Positions 6,661 to 9,418 of a stretch of DNA of 9,418 nt are shown piece after piece. The translations under genes were made by a program, and so were the position numbers. Below the pieces are notes generated by a model, which was not told where the DNA came from, ran no database searches, and was given only the letters and a program-made list of their open reading frames with translations. The stretch is from Halobacteriales archaeon QS_5_70_15 (GTDB lineage Archaea; Halobacteriota; Halobacteria; Halobacteriales; Haloarculaceae). The first letter of the stretch is position 1. Every line of letters starts with the position of its first letter. The stretch is taken from positions 1-9,418 of the forward strand of contig PXRQ01000015.1 of NCBI GenBank assembly GCA_003022005.1, given 5' to 3'.

Positions 6661-6678
6661 TTCGGGGCCGGCCCCGAA
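6661..6678. promoter_or_regulatory. Perfect 18-bp GC-rich palindrome behind the psmB promoter
   Basis: TTCGGGGCCGGCCCCGAA is perfectly self-complementary over 18 bp. Its centre is 28 bp from the centre of the AT-rich palindrome. Candidate operator, or the stem of a hairpin; no gene reads through it as annotated. Confidence 0.5.
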
Positions 6679-6715
6679 GCAGTCGATCCGAGCGGAACGG
6701 TGTTCGGATAGGGAG

Positions 6716-6890
6716 CATCGGGTGGGACTGAAAGGGGTCGCTGAGTGGACGACGGATGACGCAAGCACCGCAACGCGACCGAAGCGAGCGCGAGGAGCAC
6801 AGCGAGTCCCTCGAGTCCACCCAGCGAGGGCTTTCGAGATGTCCTCGTCGCCAGCGGTAGCAGAGAACACCTCGAAAGCCCCACCCGATG
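6716..6890. repeat. 175-bp non-coding element with inverted ends and internal hairpins (possible MITE or dispersed repeat)
   Basis: The ends are perfect 11-bp inverted repeats: CATCGGGTGGG (6716-6726) and CCCACCCGATG (6880-6890). Inside, 6730-6750 pairs with 6815-6835 over 21 positions with four mismatches, and GGGCTTTCGAG (6828-6838) pairs perfectly with CTCGAAAGCCC (6871-6881) around a 32-base loop. These two pairings share bases and exclude each other. The left end (GGGTGGGACTGAAAGGGG) resembles a sequence I recall as recurring in haloarchaeal intergenic regions. No target-site duplication is evident, and no ORF with coding character covers it; the frame extending mrp upstream through it is an artefact of the missing stop. 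Confidence 0.6.
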
Positions 6891-6930
6891 GATCGTTCCA
6901 CTCTCACCCTGCTCCCGGCCGGTGTCACAA

Positions 6931-6938
6931 CCCTTTTC
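6931..6938 (+). promoter_or_regulatory. TATA-like box of mrp
   Basis: CCCTTTTC within ACAACCCTTTTCGA lies about 27 bases upstream of the ATG at 6962, supporting that ATG as the start of a leaderless transcript and rejecting the longer upstream frame. Confidence 0.5.
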
Positions 6939-6961
6939 GACGCGCTCTGACAATCCCGACC

Positions 6962-7927
6962 ATGGACGAGAACGACGTCCTCGACCTGCTCTCGTCGGTC
7001 GAGGACCCGGATCTGGAGGGGGACATCGTCTCGCACGGGCTGGTGAACGACGTGGCGGTGTCCGACGGGGTGGTGAGCGTGGACCTCGCGCTCGGTGCGC
7101 CGTACTCCCCGACGGAGACCGGGATCGCCGAGGAGGTACGATCGATCCTGGCCGAGGAGGGGTTCGAGGTCGAGCTCTCGGCCAGCATCGACCGCGGCCT
7201 CGCACCCGAGGAGGACGTCCTCCCCGACGTGAAGAACCTCATCGCGGTGGCCTCGGGGAAGGGTGGCGTCGGCAAGTCGACGGTGGCGGTGAACCTCGCG
7301 GCCGGCCTCTCGCGGATGGGCGCCCGCGTGGGGCTGTTCGACGCGGACGTCTACGGCCCGAACGTCCCGCGGATGCTCGCCGCGGACCAGGGGCCGACGG
7401 TGACCGACGACGAGACGATGCTCCACAAGGTCCTCACGCAGCTCTGGGAGGACGTGGAGTGGGGGGCGCTCGACTACATGGTCATCGATCTCCCGCCCGG
7501 AACGGGCGACACGCAGCTGACGATGCTCCAGTCGGTGCCCATCTCGGGGGCCGTCGTCGTCACGACGCCCCAGGAGGTCGCGGTCGACGACGCCCGCAAG
7601 GGGCTCCGGATGTTCGGCAAGCACGACACGCCCGTCCTCGGGATCGTCGAGAACATGTCCGGGTTCCGGTGTCCGAACTGCGGGGAGGAGCACGACCTGT
7701 TCGGGAAGGGCGGCGGCCGGGACTTCGCGGACGAGAACCGGATGCCGTTCTTGGGGGAACTCCCGCTCGACCCCGCGGTGCGGGAGGGCGGCGATTCCGG
7801 CAGGCCGGTCGTCCTGGAGGAGGGCGAGACGAGCGAGGCGTTCCGCGAGTTCGTCCGCAGCACCGCGGACATGCAGGGGATCGTCCACCGGCGTCGGGTC
7901 TCCGACGGAGGGGGCACGAGTCGATGA
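6962..7927 (+). CDS. mrp: Mrp/ApbC/NBP35-type Fe-S cluster carrier ATPase with an internal deletion
   Basis: 321 residues from the ATG at 6962, which begins the conserved N-terminal MIP18/DUF59 domain (residues 1-~80, DPDLEGDIVSHGLVNDV). Then come the deviant Walker A SGKGGVGKST (98-107), the DADVYGPNVPRM segment (~127-138), DLPPGTGD (~176-183), TTPQEVAVDDARKG (~201-214), NMSGF and the CPNC pair (Cys237, Cys240) that holds a bridging cluster in Mrp dimers. The family assembles and delivers Fe-S clusters in the cytosol. Odd: DADVYGPNVPRM is followed after only ~15 residues by LHKVLTQLWEDVEW. About 30 residues usual in the family, ending in a WRGPM motif, are missing in frame. A TATA-like box lies ~27 bases upstream. 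The stop overlaps the next ATG. Family assignment is firm; activity of the shortened form is uncertain. Confidence 0.92.
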   Translation: MDENDVLDLLSSVEDPDLEGDIVSHGLVNDVAVSDGVVSVDLALGAPYSPTETGIAEEVRSILAEEGFEVELSASIDRGLAPEEDVLPDVKNLIAVASGKGGVGKSTVAVNLAAGLSRMGARVGLFDADVYGPNVPRMLAADQGPTVTDDETMLHKVLTQLWEDVEWGALDYMVIDLPPGTGDTQLTMLQSVPISGAVVVTTPQEVAVDDARKGLRMFGKHDTPVLGIVENMSGFRCPNCGEEHDLFGKGGGRDFADENRMPFLGELPLDPAVREGGDSGRPVVLEEGETSEAFREFVRSTADMQGIVHRRRVSDGGGTSR

Positions 7928-8157
7928 GCGAGGGCTCCGAACCTGCTGCCGACCCGGAGCGGGCGGCGGTCCTGCGGGAGATCGCCGAGGAGGTCCGGGG
8001 GGAGAGCTCCGAGAGCGAACACGTCGCGGCGTTCCTCTACCGGGTGTCGGACCTGTACGACCCCGACGAGGGGACGACCCCCGAGGACATCTACGTCAGC
8101 GTGCGGAACGTCTTCCGGATCAAGGAGCGGGGGACCCTGGAACGAAACCGGGGGTGA
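7924..8157 (+). CDS. Small acidic protein coupled to mrp
   Basis: 77 residues, starting with an ATG that overlaps the mrp stop (ATGA), so translation is very likely coupled. Residues ~9-45 are predicted helical (DPERAAVLREIAEEVRGE, EHVAAFLYRVSDLYDP), and residues ~50-70 (TPEDIYVSVRNVFRIKERG) form a second, less acidic unit. There are no cysteines, signal peptide or membrane segment. I do not recognise a named family. The tight link to mrp suggests it serves the Fe-S carrier, for instance as a partner or regulator, but this rests on context alone. Confidence 0.75.
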   Translation: MSEGSEPAADPERAAVLREIAEEVRGESSESEHVAAFLYRVSDLYDPDEGTTPEDIYVSVRNVFRIKERGTLERNRG

Positions 8158-8292
8158 TACGGTCGCGCGTCGTCCGTTGCCGGCGATCGTCCGGACCGGG
8201 GTCGGTCATCGACGGTACGTCGTTACGCACGACCGTATGACCGGCCGGCGGTCACGGCGACCGATCCGAGCGTTCGACGGTCACGGCGACCG
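8157..8292. promoter_or_regulatory. Dense cluster of CGGTC/GACCG half-sites
   Basis: Nine copies of CGGTC or its complement GACCG start at 8160, 8194, 8203, 8231, 8239, 8249, 8259, 8278 and 8288. The last six are spaced 8, 10, 10, 19 and 10 bp, close to helical phase. Two copies of CGGTCACGGCGACCG (8249-8263, 8278-8292) form a 29-bp direct repeat whose units are themselves dyads. Also, 8157-8170 and 8225-8238 are 14-bp inverted repeats with one mismatch. The cluster lies about 50 bp upstream of the tRNA-rpsM TATA box, and so could be an activator or repressor binding region for it; it could instead serve transcript ending after the mrp operon. Confidence 0.45.
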
Positions 8293-8337
8293 GCTCGAGT
8301 CATCGTGAGGCAGTCCCACGCCTGCGCGTATTCGGTG

Positions 8338-8346
8338 TGCTTAAGT
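8338..8346 (+). promoter_or_regulatory. TATA-like box of the tRNA-Ser/rpsM/rpsD unit
   Basis: TGCTTAAGT, with CTTAAG at 8340-8345, is the best TATA-like site in the gap. Transcription would begin near 8366-8372, giving a leader of roughly 55-60 bases before the tRNA. That leader contains a small hairpin, GGGG-TTCAG-CCCC (8382-8394). Confidence 0.5.
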
Positions 8347-8426
8347 GCGCCGACGGGATTGATTACCTTGCGTTGATTGCAGGGGTTCAGCCCCGAGTCC
8401 GGGAGGGCGACGATAACCGACCGCGT

Positions 8427-8511
8427 GTCGTGGTAGCCAAGCCTGGCCCAAGGCGCTGGGTTGCTAACTCAGTGGCGTAATGCCCCCGGGGTTCGAATCC
8501 CCGCCACGACG
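8427..8511 (+). tRNA. tRNA-Ser (anticodon GCT)
   Basis: A complete class II cloverleaf of 85 nt. The acceptor GTCGTGG (8427-8433) pairs perfectly with CCACGAC (8504-8510), and the discriminator is G8511. The D stem is GCC/GGC; the anticodon stem CTGGG/CTCAG has one G-T pair and loop TTGCTAA with anticodon GCT, reading AGC/AGU. The long variable arm folds as GGC-gtaat-GCC, as expected for serine, and the T arm is CGGGG-TTCGAAT-CCCCG. No intron and no encoded CCA. It lies 14 bases before rpsM and shares its promoter, so it is probably cut from the ribosomal-protein transcript by RNase P and tRNase Z. Confidence 0.95.
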
Positions 8512-8525
8512 CTGACACACCAGAC

Positions 8526-9047
8526 ATGAGTGCAGAAGAACCGGAACAAGAGGAGGAGGAGGAGGAGGACGAGGACGAGGACATCCGATACTTCGTCCGC
8601 ATCGGACAGACCGACCTCGACGGCACGAAGAGCGTCGAGCGCGCCCTCACGGAGCTGAACGGGATCGGCCACCGGGCCGCCCGGATCATCGCCGAGCGGG
8701 CCGGCGTCGACCGCCGGACCGTCTTCGGCAAGCTCGACGACGACACCATCGACGACATCGTCGCCGGCGTCGAGGGCTACGCGGACGAGGTACCGGACTG
8801 GATGACCAACCACCGCAACGACTTCTTCACCGGCGAGGGCACCCACGAGACCGGGAACGACCTCGAGATGTCCCGACGGCAGGACATCAACCGGATGCAG
8901 ATGATCGACTCCTACAAGGGCGTCCGCCACAAGCGCGGGCAGAAGGTCCGCGGCCAGCGGACGAAGTCCACCGGCCGCTCGGAGGGGACCATCGGCGTGA
9001 ACGTCGAGGCGATCAAGGAGGAGCAGGCGGAGGACGAAGCGGAGTAA
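8526..9047 (+). CDS. rpsM: 30S ribosomal protein S13 (uS13), archaeal type
   Basis: 173 residues. After a haloarchaeal acidic N-terminal run (residues ~4-20, almost all Glu/Asp, coded by a GAG/GAC triplet tract) comes the S13 core: IRYFVRIGQTDLDGTKSVERALTELNGIG with the helix-two-turns-helix RNA-binding part, then YKGVRHKRGQKVRGQRTKSTGR, the conserved C-terminal segment that reaches tRNA and 16S rRNA in the head of the small subunit. A C-terminal acidic extension is usual in haloarchaea. The ATG lies 14 bases after the tRNA, and rpsD starts two bases after the stop. The order S13-S4 is the common archaeal arrangement, usually followed by S11 and an RNA polymerase subunit D gene. Confidence 0.97.
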   Translation: MSAEEPEQEEEEEEDEDEDIRYFVRIGQTDLDGTKSVERALTELNGIGHRAARIIAERAGVDRRTVFGKLDDDTIDDIVAGVEGYADEVPDWMTNHRNDFFTGEGTHETGNDLEMSRRQDINRMQMIDSYKGVRHKRGQKVRGQRTKSTGRSEGTIGVNVEAIKEEQAEDEAE

Positions 9048-9049
9048 CC

Positions 9050-9418
9050 ATGCCACTCGGAAGCAACACGAAGCTCTACGAGACACCGAACCACCCCTTC
9101 CAGGGCGAGCGCATCGCCGAGGAGGGGGATCTGATCGGGCGGTACGGGCTGAAGAACAAGGAGGAGCTCTGGCGCGCCCAGTCCGAACTGCGCGGGTACC
9201 GGCGCGAGGCCCGGCGGCTGCTCGGGCAGGTCGCGACGGACGAACTCGTCCAGCAGGAGACCGAGCAGTTCCTGAAACGGCTCGTCCGGCTTGGCGTCCT
9301 CGACGAGGGCGACGGCCTGGACAACGTGCTCGGCCTGGACGTGACGGACGTACTCGAGCGGCGGCTCCAGACGGTCGCCTACCGGCAGGGGCTGGCCAAC
9401 ACGGCCGAGCAGGCCCGG
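9050..9418 (+). CDS. rpsD: 30S ribosomal protein S4 (uS4), 3' partial
   Basis: The frame is open from the ATG at 9050 to the window end, giving 123 complete codons. The N-terminus MPLGSNTKLYETPNHPFQ and the following YGLKNKEELWRAQSELRGYRREARRLL are characteristic of archaeal S4, a primary 16S rRNA binding protein. The S4 RNA-binding domain begins at the right edge (VLERRLQTVAYRQGLANTAEQAR). It starts two bases after the rpsM stop, so it is in the same operon. The remainder of the gene is outside the window. Confidence 0.97.
   Translation, partial: MPLGSNTKLYETPNHPFQGERIAEEGDLIGRYGLKNKEELWRAQSELRGYRREARRLLGQVATDELVQQETEQFLKRLVRLGVLDEGDGLDNVLGLDVTDVLERRLQTVAYRQGLANTAEQAR

Noticed and set aside
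6722..6961. N-terminal extension of Mrp through the intergenic element
   Set aside because: The MIP18/DUF59 domain begins at the ATG at 6962, a TATA-like box lies ~27 bases before it, and the extension reads through inverted repeats.
6593..7888. 431-residue open frame on the minus strand over mrp
   Set aside because: It is antisense to a clearly conserved Mrp protein, rich in His/Arg/Val as GC-rich shadow frames are, and has no recognisable domain.
8249..8292. Possible CRISPR repeat pair
   Set aside because: Only two 15-bp units 29 bp apart; too short and too few, with no cas genes nearby.
8541..8583. GAG/GAC triplet tract as a microsatellite or artefact
   Set aside because: It encodes the acidic N-terminal run expected of haloarchaeal S13 and is in frame.

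Overview
The window is a piece of a haloarchaeal chromosome. The signs are a GC-rich sequence (by eye near 70 %), very acidic proteins, TATA-like boxes about 27 bases before the start codon (leaderless transcription), a Tat-dependent lipoprotein, archaeal 20S proteasome genes, archaeal-type ribosomal protein S13, and an archaeal tRNA-Ser without an encoded CCA.

Layout, left to right. (1) 1-2285 (+): the 3' part of a secreted PKD-domain protein with a dockerin-like calcium loop, joined by an ATGA overlap to a Tat/lipobox lipoprotein of unknown function. (2) A convergent gap with a strong G-quadruplex-type tract, then moaA (-), the first molybdenum-cofactor enzyme. (3) A divergent promoter region holding two abutting dyads, then (+) a winged-helix, double zinc-ribbon regulator and a small NTF2/SnoaL-like protein. 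(4) A convergent gap with a hairpin, then a psmB-psmA proteasome pair on the minus strand (1-nt overlap); both subunits carry departures from the main haloarchaeal subunits as I remember them. (5) A 365-bp divergent region without genes: an AT-rich perfect palindrome and a GC-rich perfect palindrome behind the psmB promoter, then a 175-bp element with 11-bp inverted ends and internal hairpins, then the promoter of an Mrp/ApbC-type P-loop ATPase. (6) mrp (+), which appears to lack about 30 conserved residues in the middle of the family fold, coupled to a 77-aa acidic protein. (7) A gene-free stretch with a dense, helically phased cluster of CGGTC/GACCG half-sites, then the promoter of a tRNA-Ser(GCT)-rpsM-rpsD ribosomal transcription unit that runs off the right end.

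Most of the genes are housekeeping: cofactor synthesis, protein turnover, Fe-S cluster delivery and translation. The less ordinary material is in the intergenic regions (palindrome pair, phased half-sites, structured repeat, G-tract), in the shortened Mrp and in the divergent proteasome pair. I saw no CRISPR array, integrase, transposase or toxin-antitoxin pair. All family comparisons are from memory, without database searches.
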